A stretch of 64,000 nt of DNA from the NCBI RefSeq assembly GCF_900176205.1, contig NZ_LT859959.1, positions 5,291,001 through 5,355,000 of the forward strand, given 5' to 3'. Both the position numbers and the translations under genes were made by a program. The DNA comes from Bradyrhizobium sp. ORS 285 (GTDB lineage: Bacteria; Pseudomonadota; Alphaproteobacteria; Rhizobiales; Xanthobacteraceae). Positions 26,921 through 35,665 of this stretch are shown here, one piece after another. Within the stretch, counting starts at the first letter, position 1. Each line of letters opens with the position of its first letter. A model generated the notes under the pieces. The model made no database searches. It was not told the origin of the DNA and worked only from the letters and a program-made list of their open reading frames with translations.

Positions 26921-27067
26921 CACCCTCCCCTGGAGGGGGAGGGTCGATCGCGAATGAAATGAGCGATCGGGGTGGGGTGATGCCGGAGACGACGGCCACC
27001 ATCACCCCACCCCGTCTCCCATTCGCTCCGCTCATGTGAGCCGACCCTCCCCCTCCAGGGGAGGGTG
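26921..27067. repeat. 147-bp palindrome with perfect 26-bp ends
   Basis: The outer arms at 26921-26946 and 27042-27067 are exact reverse complements over 26 bp (CACCCTCCCCTGGAGGGG...). Inner arms GGGGTGGGGTGATG and CATCACCCCACCCC are also complementary. It fills the gap between queD and hemF and ends about 15 bp before the hemF Shine-Dalgarno sequence. The symmetry suggests recent arrival or maintained structure. Confidence 0.85.
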
Positions 27068-27094
27068 AAGAAGAACGAGCCGGGGGAGACCGCC

Positions 27095-27982
27095 ATGACC
27101 ACTGCCGCCATCGAGGATCGCAAGGCCCGCGCCCGTGCCTGGTTCGAGAGCCTGCGGGACCAGATCTGCGCGGCGTTCGAGCGGCTCGAGGACGAGGCGC
27201 CGGCCGAGCTCTACCCGCGCACCCCCGCCCGCTTCGTGCGCACGCCGTGGGAGCGCACCGACCACAGCGGCGGGCATGGCGGCGGCGGCGTCATGAGCAT
27301 GATGCACGGCCGGCTGTTCGAGAAGGTCGGCGTGCACTGCTCGACCGTGCATGGCGAGTTCGCGCCGGAATTCCGCAACCAGATCCCTGGCGCCTCCGAG
27401 GACCCGCGGTTCTGGGCGTCCGGCATCTCGCTGATCGCGCATCTGTGGTCGCCGCACGTGCCGGCGGTGCACATGAACACCCGCTTCGTCGTCACCACCA
27501 AGGCCTGGTTCGGCGGCGGCGCTGACCTCACCCCCGTGCTCGATCGCCGGCGCAACCAGGAGGACCCGGATACGGTGGCCTTCCACGCCGCGATGAAGAG
27601 CGCCTGCGATGCGCATGCGGCCGTGGCGTCGTATGACAAATACAAGAAGTGGTGCGACGAGTACTTCTACCTGCCCCACCGCAAGGAGCCGCGCGGCATC
27701 GGCGGCATCTTCTACGACCACCATGATTCCGGCGACTGGGACGCCGACCTCGCCTTCACGCAGGACGTCGGCCGCGCCTTCCTCAAAGTCTACCCGGAGC
27801 TGGTCCGGCGCAATTTCAGCGCACCGTGGACCGAAGCCGATCGCGAGGAGCAGCTGATCCGGCGCGGCCGCTATGTCGAATTCAACCTGCTTTATGACCG
27901 CGGCACCACATTTGGGCTGAAAACCGGTGGCAATGTGGAGTCCATATTGTCGTCGATGCCGCCTGAAGTGAAATGGCCGTGA
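27095..27982 (+). CDS. hemF: Oxygen-dependent coproporphyrinogen III oxidase
   Basis: HemF performs the aerobic decarboxylation of coproporphyrinogen III in haem synthesis. The 295-residue protein shows the signature [18 protein letters not shown] before it, and [20 protein letters not shown] ([13 protein letters not shown]) and [13 protein letters not shown] blocks after it, ending [30 protein letters not shown] 27095 has GGGGGAG upstream. Transcription into it from queD would pass the 147-bp palindrome. Confidence 0.97.
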   Translation: MTTAAIEDRKARARAWFESLRDQICAAFERLEDEAPAELYPRTPARFVRTPWERTDHSGGHGGGGVMSMMHGRLFEKVGVHCSTVHGEFAPEFRNQIPGASEDPRFWASGISLIAHLWSPHVPAVHMNTRFVVTTKAWFGGGADLTPVLDRRRNQEDPDTVAFHAAMKSACDAHAAVASYDKYKKWCDEYFYLPHRKEPRGIGGIFYDHHDSGDWDADLAFTQDVGRAFLKVYPELVRRNFSAPWTEADREEQLIRRGRYVEFNLLYDRGTTFGLKTGGNVESILSSMPPEVKWP

Positions 27983-28013
27983 AACTCGGATTGTTTGACC
28001 GCGTAGATTGATC

Positions 28014-28733
28014 ATGACCGCCGCCCTGCCCCGCGCCATGCTGATCGACATGGATGACACCATCCTGTCGGCCTATGGCCGACCCGAGATCGCCTGGAAC
28101 ATCGTCGCCACCGAGTTCGCGGATGAACTCGCGCCGCATACGCCCCACGCGGTGGCCGCCGCGATCCTGGCGTCGGCCCGCAGCTTCTGGTCGGTCGCCG
28201 GCGCGGAGTGGCGGATGAAGCTGATCCAGGCGCGCCAGGAGGTAGTGAAGGGCGGCTTCGCGGCGCTCACCGACCCCGCCTTGCCGACGGAGCTCGCGAT
28301 CCGCATCGCCGACCGCTTCACCCGTTATCGCGACGAGCAGATGTTCGTCTTCCCCGGCGCCCATGAGGCGATCGACGAATTCAAGGCCCGCGGCGTCAAG
28401 CTCGCACTGGTCACCAATGGCGAGGCCGGCCAGCAGCGCGCCAAGATCGAGCGCTTCGCGCTGGCGCATCGCTTCGACCACATCCAGATCGAGGGCGAGC
28501 ACGGCTTCGGCAAGCCCGAGGAGCGCGCCTATCTCCATGCGATGGACAAGCTCGGCGTCGGTCCTGAGGACACCTGGATGATCGGCGACAATCTGGAATG
28601 GGAGATCGTCGCGCCGCAACGGCTCGGCATCTATGCGATCTGGATCGACGTTCATGGCGACGGCCTGCCAGAAGGCTCCGACATCAAGCCGGACCGCATC
28701 ATCCGCTCGCTGACCGAGCTCGTGCCGGGGTGA
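28014..28733 (+). CDS. HAD-family hydrolase
   Basis: A 239-residue haloacid dehalogenase-like hydrolase. Motif I is MLIDMDDTIL (the DxD nucleophile pair), motif II LALVTNGEAG, motif III Lys in GFGKPEERAY, and motif IV MIGDNLEWEI. A helical cap lies between motifs I and II. These features predict a small-molecule phosphatase, similar to the YjjG/PGP-like class; the substrate cannot be told. It starts 31 bp after hemF and may share its transcript. Confidence 0.9.
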   Translation: MTAALPRAMLIDMDDTILSAYGRPEIAWNIVATEFADELAPHTPHAVAAAILASARSFWSVAGAEWRMKLIQARQEVVKGGFAALTDPALPTELAIRIADRFTRYRDEQMFVFPGAHEAIDEFKARGVKLALVTNGEAGQQRAKIERFALAHRFDHIQIEGEHGFGKPEERAYLHAMDKLGVGPEDTWMIGDNLEWEIVAPQRLGIYAIWIDVHGDGLPEGSDIKPDRIIRSLTELVPG

Positions 28734-28943
28734 CGCGGCGTTAGCACGTCGTTCACCTCTGCGGCACACGCGCTCTTAACCAGGCGCAACGTTCACGGCC
28801 GCACCCGGCGCCCTCCGGAACTCCCGTAACTGAATCGAAATTCGCCCAAGCGTCTCATCGGCGCGGGGCTTGGAGGGGAGTAGGCGCCGATCCGGGCGCG
28901 CCGCTTCGACCGATCGCAAGCCGTCGGGTGCAGCGTCGGTGTC

Positions 28944-30893
28944 ATGGCTCTCAATCTGCCGCAGATCTCCTTGAGCGTGTCGATCAAGAACTCGCTCCTG
29001 ACCTCGGTCTTCCTGCTGCTGGCGATCCTCGGCGGCGTGTCGGTCATGGCCACGATGCGGCTGTCGGCGCTGCAGGACGCGGTCGAGGCGATCAATCGTG
29101 ACCGTCTGCCGAAGATCCACGCGCTCGGCGATCTCAATGTCAGCATCGCCCATGCCCATCTGGTCGCCATCCGCGCCGCGCTGTCGACGGCACCGGAGCC
29201 GCGCGCCGAAGCCGAAGGCGAGCTCAAGCGTCGCATCGTCGAGGTGCAGGCGAAGATCGCGAGCTTCAGGGAGACGATCGGTTCTGATGCGCCGATGAAG
29301 ATGGCGTTCGACCAGTTCGTCCACAAATGGGACCTGTATCTGAAGCAGCAGGCGGTGATGCTCGAGCCGGAGGTCGGCGCCAACCGCGAGCGGCTGGAGC
29401 ATGTCGTCAACGTCCAGGCGCCGCCGATCTTCCAGGCCGTGGTTGACGCGATCGGCCATAGCCTCAAGCTCGCCGATCACCGGGCAGACAGCGCGATCGA
29501 GAGCGCTACGCTGGACGCGCAGCTGTTCCGGATCGTGCTGTGGTCGGTCAACGGCGTCAGCGTCCTGATCGGGCTCGCGACGCTGCTGTTCGTCATCCAT
29601 GACGTGTCGATGCCGATCTTCCGCATCACCCGCAGCATGGAGGCGATTGCCAAGGGCGAGTTGCAGACCGAAATCCCCTATGCCGACCACACCAACGAGC
29701 TCGGCCTGATGGCGCGGGCGCTGGCGGTGTTCCGCAAGAGCCTCGTCGAGAACGAGCGGCTCAATGCAGCGACGCGCACGCTCTCAGAGCTCAGCGAATG
29801 GCTGCAATCGGCCAAGTCCGAGCCCGAGCTCTACCAGATGATCTCGACGGTGCTCGGCGGGCTGATGCCCGAGTGCACCGGCGCGCTCTACATCTACGCC
29901 GACAGCCGCGACGTGCTGGAAGTCGCCGCCGAATGGAACGGCACTTCGACGACCCGCTCGCTGCATCCGGACGATTGCTGGAGCCTGCGCCGCGGCCACG
30001 TCTACATCCACGGCACCAACGAGGTCGAATTCCGCTGCGATCACGTCCATGGCGACGTCGACGAGAACTATTGCTGCATCCCGATCCTCGCCCATGGCGA
30101 GACCGTCGGCCTGCTGCATGTCGAGTACAATCATCAGGGCGAGGAGACCGAAGCCGAGGCGAAGGCGCGCTTCGCCGACCGCGCCCGGCTTGGGCTTGCC
30201 TGCGCCGAGCATCTGTCGATCGCCATCGCCAACATCAAGCTGCGCGAGGGCCTGAGGGATCAGTCGCTGCGCGATGCGCTGACCGGGCTCAACAACCGCC
30301 GCTGCCTGATCGAGACCGCACGCCGCCAATTGCTGCGCGCGTCGCGCAGCCGCACGCCGGTCAGCATCGTCACGCTGGACATCGATCACTTCAAGTCGTT
30401 CAACGACAATCACGGCCACGAGGCCGGCGACACGGTGCTGCGCCATGTCGGCGAGATCCTGAAGACCGGCTTCAGCGGCGACGACCTGCCCTGCCGCCTC
30501 GGCGGCGAGGAGTTCGTCGTGGTCATGCCGAACTGCGGGATCGAGGAAGCCGCGCTGCGGGCGGAGGAGCTGCGCGCCCGGGTCGAGGCGCTCAACATCA
30601 GCTATGGCGACGGCATGCTGCCGCGGGTCACGGTTTCGGTCGGCGTTGCCGCCTATCCGGAAGCGGGCATGGACCTGACCGAGATCCTGCGCGTCGCCGA
30701 CGGCGCCCTGTACCGCGCCAAGCAGAAGGGCCGCAACCGGGTCGAGCTCGCCTCAGGCGGCATGGTGCCGCCGATCGACGAGGTGACGGACCGCGCGGTG
30801 GCCGCGCTCGATGCGATCGTGGCGCGCGCCGAGACCCGGCCGATCGCGACTTCACCTTCGCCGTCCACTCCGAGCGCGGTGCGATCGAACTGA
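28944..30893 (+). CDS. Membrane diguanylate cyclase (HAMP-GAF-GGDEF)
   Basis: A 649-residue sensor that probably makes cyclic di-GMP. Order: membrane helix (about 15-36), a periplasmic helical sensor (about 37-185), a second helix (about 187-210), HAMP (about 211-265; ISMPIFRITRSMEAIAKGELQTEIPYA-like), a GAF-like domain (about 280-430) and GGDEF (about 440-600). The catalytic loop is RLGGEEFVVVM, so the cyclase is predicted active. TLDIDHFKSFNDNHGHEAGD is intact. No EAL domain is present. Confidence 0.93.
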   Translation: MALNLPQISLSVSIKNSLLTSVFLLLAILGGVSVMATMRLSALQDAVEAINRDRLPKIHALGDLNVSIAHAHLVAIRAALSTAPEPRAEAEGELKRRIVEVQAKIASFRETIGSDAPMKMAFDQFVHKWDLYLKQQAVMLEPEVGANRERLEHVVNVQAPPIFQAVVDAIGHSLKLADHRADSAIESATLDAQLFRIVLWSVNGVSVLIGLATLLFVIHDVSMPIFRITRSMEAIAKGELQTEIPYADHTNELGLMARALAVFRKSLVENERLNAATRTLSELSEWLQSAKSEPELYQMISTVLGGLMPECTGALYIYADSRDVLEVAAEWNGTSTTRSLHPDDCWSLRRGHVYIHGTNEVEFRCDHVHGDVDENYCCIPILAHGETVGLLHVEYNHQGEETEAEAKARFADRARLGLACAEHLSIAIANIKLREGLRDQSLRDALTGLNNRRCLIETARRQLLRASRSRTPVSIVTLDIDHFKSFNDNHGHEAGDTVLRHVGEILKTGFSGDDLPCRLGGEEFVVVMPNCGIEEAALRAEELRARVEALNISYGDGMLPRVTVSVGVAAYPEAGMDLTEILRVADGALYRAKQKGRNRVELASGGMVPPIDEVTDRAVAALDAIVARAETRPIATSPSPSTPSAVRSN

Positions 30894-31055
30894 CGTGCCT
30901 GGGACGCCCGGCTGAGCAGGACGGTCAGCGCCGGCGCCGCGCCGGTCCGAACGATCAACATGAGCAGGCAGCTCCGAAGCTCGCGCGCCGACCGTGGATC
31001 ACACCCCGAGATTGTGTTATCCGTCAGCCACGCTTGACCGAGCGAAGGCTTGCTG

Positions 31056-32114
31056 ATGACCTCACACGAGACCTCCGCCGACATCCCGGCCGCCATGCCC
31101 GGACGACCCGAGGCGGTCTCGGGCGCCGGTGCGCAGACGGCGACAGCGCCACCGGGCTTCTGGGCGCGCTTCCTGGACTGGAATCAGAAGCTGTCGGTGG
31201 TCAAGAACCTGACCTTCATCACGATCGCCACCGGCTTTCTTGGTGGCTATTTCCAGTATCTCAGCGCCTATGACGCGAAGGTCAGTGCGCTCGCCGAGGC
31301 CGACATGAAGGCGGCGACCGAGACCTTCGTGACGATCTCCAACGCCTATGCCGAAGCGCAGATGCTGCAGGAGCTGATCTTCTATAATTTTGCGGCGGCC
31401 ACGGCCGCCGGTGTCGATCCCGGCGACAAGGCGCTGACGACGAAAGCGGCCAACGAGACGTTCGCGCCCTACACCAAGGCGCGGATGGCGCTGCGCCAGA
31501 ACAGCAGCATCTTCGCGCACAAGGCGGAGATCTATATCGACTGGGCCAGCGACCGCGGCCGCGATCCCGATGCGCCGCGGGTGCTGGATCAGGATCCGCT
31601 CAACGAAGCGCTGCTCGGCACCTATGATTTCGACTGCGACGCCGAGGCCAACATGCCGCGGCTCGGAGTGACGGGTCCCGCCCTCGACGAGGCCGACCCG
31701 TGCAGGGCGGATGCGCCGCCAGCACAGCCGGCTCAGCGCATCAATCTCTGCGCCAGGCGCGAGCCCGGGCGGCGGCCGGTCACGATCGACTGGCAGAGCG
31801 CCAAGCACCATTTGCTGACGATGCATTTCTGCTTCGAGCAGTCGCACCGCCAGATCTCGACCGCGCGGGTCTGGGCCTCCAGCAACACGGTCGGCGATGA
31901 CCGAGTGAAGGCGTTCAGAAACGATGAGGCGCGCTACCGCGCGGCGCTCGACAAGCAGGTGGTGCGGCTGAATGCGTTCATGAGGCTCACCATGGCGCGG
32001 CTGGAGAGCATTCGGGTGAAATACCGTCCGTCAGGCTTCCTCTGCCATCTGCCGCTGCTGCGCGACGCCGTCGGCCTGTTCAGCCGGGAGTGCACGCCGG
32101 TTCGCGTCAGCTGA
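31056..32114 (+). CDS. Membrane-anchored protein of unknown function
   Basis: A 352-residue protein that I cannot assign to a family. A Pro/Ala-rich cytoplasmic stretch (about 1-38) is followed by one membrane helix (VKNLTFITIATGFLGGYFQYLSAYDAKVS, about 48-70) and a mainly helical region that would lie outside the membrane. That region has Cys residues in YDFDCDAEANM, EADPCRAD, INLCARRE, HFCFEQS, FLCHLP and RECTPVRVS, suggesting disulfides. It follows the diguanylate cyclase by about 160 bp. Confidence 0.6.
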   Translation: MTSHETSADIPAAMPGRPEAVSGAGAQTATAPPGFWARFLDWNQKLSVVKNLTFITIATGFLGGYFQYLSAYDAKVSALAEADMKAATETFVTISNAYAEAQMLQELIFYNFAAATAAGVDPGDKALTTKAANETFAPYTKARMALRQNSSIFAHKAEIYIDWASDRGRDPDAPRVLDQDPLNEALLGTYDFDCDAEANMPRLGVTGPALDEADPCRADAPPAQPAQRINLCARREPGRRPVTIDWQSAKHHLLTMHFCFEQSHRQISTARVWASSNTVGDDRVKAFRNDEARYRAALDKQVVRLNAFMRLTMARLESIRVKYRPSGFLCHLPLLRDAVGLFSRECTPVRVS

Positions 32115-32141
32115 TGAGGACGCCGCGCGGGTTCGGTGCGG

Positions 32142-32924
32142 CTATGCGGCCGGAAGCAGGTGTCGCACGGCCGAGGCGATCATCACGCCGCCGCCGGTGA
32201 TCATGGCGGCATCGAGGATCGCGGCATGGATATGCACCGGCATGCGCGCGACGAAGGCCTTGGCGAGGAAGGCGCCGGGCACCGCGACCCCGCCGATCAG
32301 CAGCGCGAAGGCGAGCACCTGCGCCGTGACGACGCCGGCGAGGCCGAATACCGAGATCTTGATGACGCCGGTCGCGACCGAGATCATCGCGTCGGTGGCG
32401 ATGACCGCGGCGCCTTCGAGGCCCGCGGCCATCAGCAGCGACAGCAGGATGACGCCGGAGCCGGAGGTGCCGCCGACGAGCACGCCATAGCCGACCGCAC
32501 CAGCCGCGAGCCCGCCATTGCCGATCCGGACGTTGCGCTTACGCAGGATGCGTCGCAGCGGGACGCTCATGATCAGCATCGTGCCGATGACGAAGGCCGC
32601 GCCGGCATTGGTCAGCCGGGTGTAGCCGTAGGCGCCGAGCGCGGTGGTGAGCGCTGCCGCAGCGATGACGATCCCGGCGCGGGTGCGATCGATCTGGCTG
32701 AGATACGCGCCGACCCGGCTGAGATTGGTGAGGATGGCGGAGATCGCGATGATCGGCACCACCGGCTCGGCGCCGACCATCGGCACCAGCACCAGCGGCA
32801 TCAAGGCGCCGGTGCCGTAGCCGGCGAGACCACCGATGATGGAAGCGAATAAAGCGACGGACGCGACGAGCAGGAGCTGAAGCAGCGAGATATCGGCAAA
32901 GCCTGCCAGAAAATTCATGACCAT
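32142..32924 (-). CDS. TauE/SafE-family membrane permease
   Basis: A 260-residue integral membrane protein with eight or so helices, of the TauE/SafE (DUF81) family, which contains sulfite and sulfonate exporters. Typical features are the first repeat FASIIGGLAGYGTGALMPLVLVPMVGAEPVVPIIAISAILTNLSR and a second repeat starting GGLAAGAVGYGVLVGGTSGSGVILLSLLMAAG. The substrate cannot be inferred. Immediately upstream lies a decayed fragment matching the 3' end of cca. Confidence 0.88.
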   Translation of the reverse strand: MVMNFLAGFADISLLQLLLVASVALFASIIGGLAGYGTGALMPLVLVPMVGAEPVVPIIAISAILTNLSRVGAYLSQIDRTRAGIVIAAAALTTALGAYGYTRLTNAGAAFVIGTMLIMSVPLRRILRKRNVRIGNGGLAAGAVGYGVLVGGTSGSGVILLSLLMAAGLEGAAVIATDAMISVATGVIKISVFGLAGVVTAQVLAFALLIGGVAVPGAFLAKAFVARMPVHIHAAILDAAMITGGGVMIASAVRHLLPAA

Positions 32925-33076
32925 CCGTCGCGGTTGACGCGCGCCGCCGCCTGATCGGCGATCGCGGTCAGCGATGACCCGCTGCGCTCACGCGGCGCCG
33001 ACGAGCCATCCTCTGCGAGAGCCAGCTCATGGCCGAGATGCGGTTCCGCCGCAACCCCAGGCGCAAGGAATCGCGT
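32921..33076 (-). pseudogene. Decayed fragment of the cca 3' end
   Basis: Positions about 32923-32974 match the 3' end of the intact cca gene (33486-33533) almost base for base (CGTCGCGGTTGACGCGCGC...GATCGGCGATCGCG). Weaker identity continues (CATCCTCtGCgAG...TGGCCGAG against CATCCTCGGCcAG...TGGCCGAG), with gaps. The fragment carries no open cca frame. It implies duplication of the cca 3' end, or insertion of the intervening DNA, followed by decay. Confidence 0.7.
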
Positions 33077-33172
33077 GCATCAGGCGATCACGTCGGCGCG
33101 ATGACCCCCCCGCTGCAACAACGCCGCGCAATGCGCGAAAGACCACTGAGGACACGCGCAACGGCCGATCGC

Positions 33173-33367
33173 TCAGCGCTCGGTGTAATCCCATGCGGTG
33201 TGCTCGCCGGACCAGATCTTATCGGGATCATAGATCCGCTCGCGACGCCGGGGCTTGAAGTCGCTCAGGCGAACGACCTCTCCCCGCGCTCGAACGGCGG
33301 CCTCGACGTCGGACGACGCGTCGGAATGCCAAACGCGCTGGCTGCGGATGATCTCGGGCTTGCTCAA
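33173..33367 (-). CDS. Small protein of unknown function behind a Zur-like box
   Basis: A 64-residue frame starting at TTG 33367, with CAGGAG eight bases upstream. The longer ATG start at 33412 would place the regulatory palindrome inside the gene, so it is not preferred. The protein is hydrophilic and charged (AAVRARGEVVRLSDFKPRRRE), with an aromatic, acidic end (YDPDKIWSGEHTAWDYTER), no Cys and three His or fewer. I know no family for it. A 13-bp Zur-like palindrome lies 26-38 bp upstream of the start. Confidence 0.5.
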   Translation of the reverse strand: MSKPEIIRSQRVWHSDASSDVEAAVRARGEVVRLSDFKPRRRERIYDPDKIWSGEHTAWDYTER

Positions 33368-33392
33368 GCGGACGCTCCTGACACCCGAAAAT

Positions 33393-33405
33393 GTTATGTT
33401 ATAAC
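33393..33405. promoter_or_regulatory. Zur-like operator
   Basis: GTTATGTTATAAC has perfect 5-bp arms GTTAT and ATAAC around three bases. It fits the general alphaproteobacterial Zur pattern (GTTATAnTATAAC) with one central mismatch. The only gene it could control at this distance is the small minus-strand gene ending at 33173. The assignment to Zur is by motif only. Confidence 0.5.
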
Positions 33406-33480
33406 GTATCAAAAATCAAGTCGGCGGGAGATTCTCCGCCCAGCCACCACCTGACGGGCCCCGACTGCGGCAGGCGGAAT

Positions 33481-34734
33481 TCAGGATCGTCCGTCGCGGT
33501 TGACGCGCGCTGCCGCTTGGTCGGCGATCGCGTTCAGCGACGCCTCGTCGAGCGGAAAGTCGGCCGCAAGCCAGGCATCCTCGGCCAGCGTCAGCACGTG
33601 GCCGAGCAGCGGCCCCTCTGCCACCCCGCGCGCGATGAAATCGGCCGCCTTGAGCGGCAGCTTCGGCGGCGTGAACCGCTGCGGCAACAGCGCGCGTTCG
33701 CGCCAGCGTGGATCATCGCGATCGCGCCCGGCGCGCGCCCAGCCGAGCAGCAGGCGGTCGCGATAGACGGTCTCGCCGAGACGATACAGCAGCCGCCGCA
33801 CCCGGGCCTCGTCGGCTGACGCAAAGCGCCACCAGCGATGGCCCATGCCGTCGAGCCCCTTGGTCTCGGCATTGGACAGCTTCAGGCGGCTGCCAAGGCG
33901 GCGCGCGTCCTCAGTGACGGCCACCGCGAGCGCAGCGAGACGGCGCACCGCGCTCGGCGGCAGTTCGAGCTCGCGCTCGATCTCGATAATCGCCGCGAAC
34001 GGCCCGAGATAGGCAACGCCGCCGAGCAGCGATGTCAGCAAGCCACCCTCGGCCATCGCGGTGAGCGCGCCGACGGCGCCGTCCGTCACCACAAGCTTCA
34101 GCATCTCCATGCGCACCCGCTCGGCCGACAACGTCGCGAGCCCGCTGCGTCCGACGATGCAGGCAAGATAACCGTCGCGATCGGGGTCACCGTGACCGAA
34201 CGCCGCATGGATGCGGAAGAAGCGCAGGATGCGCAGATAATCTTCGGCGATGCGCTGGGCGGGATCGCCGATGAAGCGCACGCGGCGTTGTGCAATGTCG
34301 GCGAGGCCGCCGACATGATCATGCACGACGCCATCGGGGCCGACGGACAGCGCGTTGATGGTGAAGTCGCGGCGATGCGCATCGCCGACCCAGTCGCGAC
34401 CGAACTCGACCTTGGCCTTGCGGCCGAAGGTCTCGGTGTCCTCGCGCAGGGTCGTCACCTCGAACGGATGGCCGTCGAGCACCAGCGTCACCGTGCCGTG
34501 GTCGATGCCGGTCGGCACGCTCTTGATCGAGGCGGCCTTGGCGCGCCGGATCACCTCTGTCGGCAATGCCGTGGTGGCGATGTCGATGTCGCCGATGGGA
34601 ATGCCGAGCAGCGCGTTGCGCACGGCGCCGCCGACCACGCGCGCCTCCTCGCCGTCGCAGTTGAGCAGTGCGAGCACCCGCGCGGCCGCCCCCGACGAGA
34701 GCCAGGGCGCATGCAGCACTCGCCCGCCGATCAC
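33481..34734 (-). CDS. cca: CCA-adding tRNA nucleotidyltransferase (poly(A) polymerase family)
   Basis: A 417-residue class II nucleotidyltransferase that adds or repairs the tRNA 3' CCA. The catalytic region is ARVVGGAVRNALLGIPIGDIDIATTALP (GG...R and the DxD), followed by RRDFTINALSVGPDG and an RIAEDYLRILRFFRIHAAFG tRNA-binding motif. The GTG start at 34734 overlaps the stop of the upstream DUF6111 gene (GTGA), the last link in a four-gene overlapping operon. A damaged copy of its 3' end lies about 500 bp beyond its stop codon. Confidence 0.95.
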   Translation of the reverse strand: MIGGRVLHAPWLSSGAAARVLALLNCDGEEARVVGGAVRNALLGIPIGDIDIATTALPTEVIRRAKAASIKSVPTGIDHGTVTLVLDGHPFEVTTLREDTETFGRKAKVEFGRDWVGDAHRRDFTINALSVGPDGVVHDHVGGLADIAQRRVRFIGDPAQRIAEDYLRILRFFRIHAAFGHGDPDRDGYLACIVGRSGLATLSAERVRMEMLKLVVTDGAVGALTAMAEGGLLTSLLGGVAYLGPFAAIIEIERELELPPSAVRRLAALAVAVTEDARRLGSRLKLSNAETKGLDGMGHRWWRFASADEARVRRLLYRLGETVYRDRLLLGWARAGRDRDDPRWRERALLPQRFTPPKLPLKAADFIARGVAEGPLLGHVLTLAEDAWLAADFPLDEASLNAIADQAAARVNRDGRS

Positions 34735-34994
34735 TGCTCGCTCCCCGGAACGAGCCTGCCATCCTCGACGTGAGCCGGCACATAGGTCGAACGCGGCGGC
34801 GCGCCGGAGAACGCGACAACCAGGAGCAGACTTGCAATTACCAACACCAGCGCCGCCACCGTCAATTTTGCAACCAGATGAAGCGGCCAGTGGGCGGGCA
34901 CCAACAACCCCGATCTGGTCGCGAGCAAGAACAGCACATAGACAGCAAAAGGAATGAGGAAAATTCCGATTTCCGTCAACACGGCTCGGATCAT
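34731..34994 (-). CDS. DUF6111 family small membrane protein
   Basis: An 87-residue protein with two membrane helices (EIGIFLIPFAVYVLFLLAT, about 8-26, and LTVAALVLVIASLLLVVAFSG, about 43-64) and a short polar tail (PPRSTYVPAHVEDGRLVPG). This architecture fits the small alphaproteobacterial family DUF6111, found next to cca and Nudix genes. The function is unknown. It overlaps the Nudix gene upstream and cca downstream by four bases each. Confidence 0.8.
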   Translation of the reverse strand: MIRAVLTEIGIFLIPFAVYVLFLLATRSGLLVPAHWPLHLVAKLTVAALVLVIASLLLVVAFSGAPPRSTYVPAHVEDGRLVPGSEQ

Positions 34995-35665
34995 GACAGA
35001 TAGATCCGTTCGTACAACACCCGAAGAATGCCCGCGGTCGCGCCCCAGATGTAGCGTTCGGCGAACGGCATCGCGTAATACGAGCGCTCCATGCCACGAA
35101 ATTCCTTGGAATGCAGCTGGTGATTGGCGGGATCCATCAGGAACGCCAGCGGCACCTCGAAGGCATCGTCGACCTCGCCCTCGTTGATCTTGAGCGTGAA
35201 ACCCGGACGCACCCGCGCCACGGTCGGCAGAATGCGAAAACCGAATGCGGTGCCGTAGACGTCGAGATAGCCGATCGGATCGACGAAGCTGCGATCGAGC
35301 CCGACCTCTTCCTCCGCCTCGCGCAACGCGGCATCGAGCGGCGAGGCGTCGGTGACGTCGATCTTGCCGCCCGGAAAGGCGATCTGGCCGGCATGGCTCG
35401 ACAGGTTCGGCGAGCGCTGGGTCAGCAGCACGGTGGGTTCGGGATGATCGACCACGGGGATCAGCACCGCCGCAGGCCGGATCGGCTGCTCGCGGGCGAT
35501 GATCTCGAGCATCCGGTCGGTGCCGGAATCGCCGCTGGTCGGAATCACGTCGGGATCGAGCAGCGCCTGCGGAACGTCGAAGCGCAGCCGCTCGCGGCCA
35601 CGCGCGAAGAATTCGGCCGAACTCGCCCCGACCGTCCTGGTCCTCACCACCATGGGCTCGTTCAA
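34991..35665 (-). CDS. Nudix hydrolase, CoA pyrophosphatase type
   Basis: A 224-residue Nudix protein of the CoA pyrophosphatase (NudL/YeaB) group. VLLTQRSPNLSSHAGQIAFPGGKIDVTDASPLDAALREAEEEVGLD combines the group's LTxRSxxLxxHxGQxxFPGG signature with the Nudix box (REAEEEVG). It likely cleaves CoA or similar nucleotide diphosphates to 4'-phosphopantetheine and 3',5'-ADP. It overlaps DUF1285 upstream and DUF6111 downstream (ATGA), so the four genes are translated together. Confidence 0.9.
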   Translation of the reverse strand: MNEPMVVRTRTVGASSAEFFARGRERLRFDVPQALLDPDVIPTSGDSGTDRMLEIIAREQPIRPAAVLIPVVDHPEPTVLLTQRSPNLSSHAGQIAFPGGKIDVTDASPLDAALREAEEEVGLDRSFVDPIGYLDVYGTAFGFRILPTVARVRPGFTLKINEGEVDDAFEVPLAFLMDPANHQLHSKEFRGMERSYYAMPFAERYIWGATAGILRVLYERIYLS

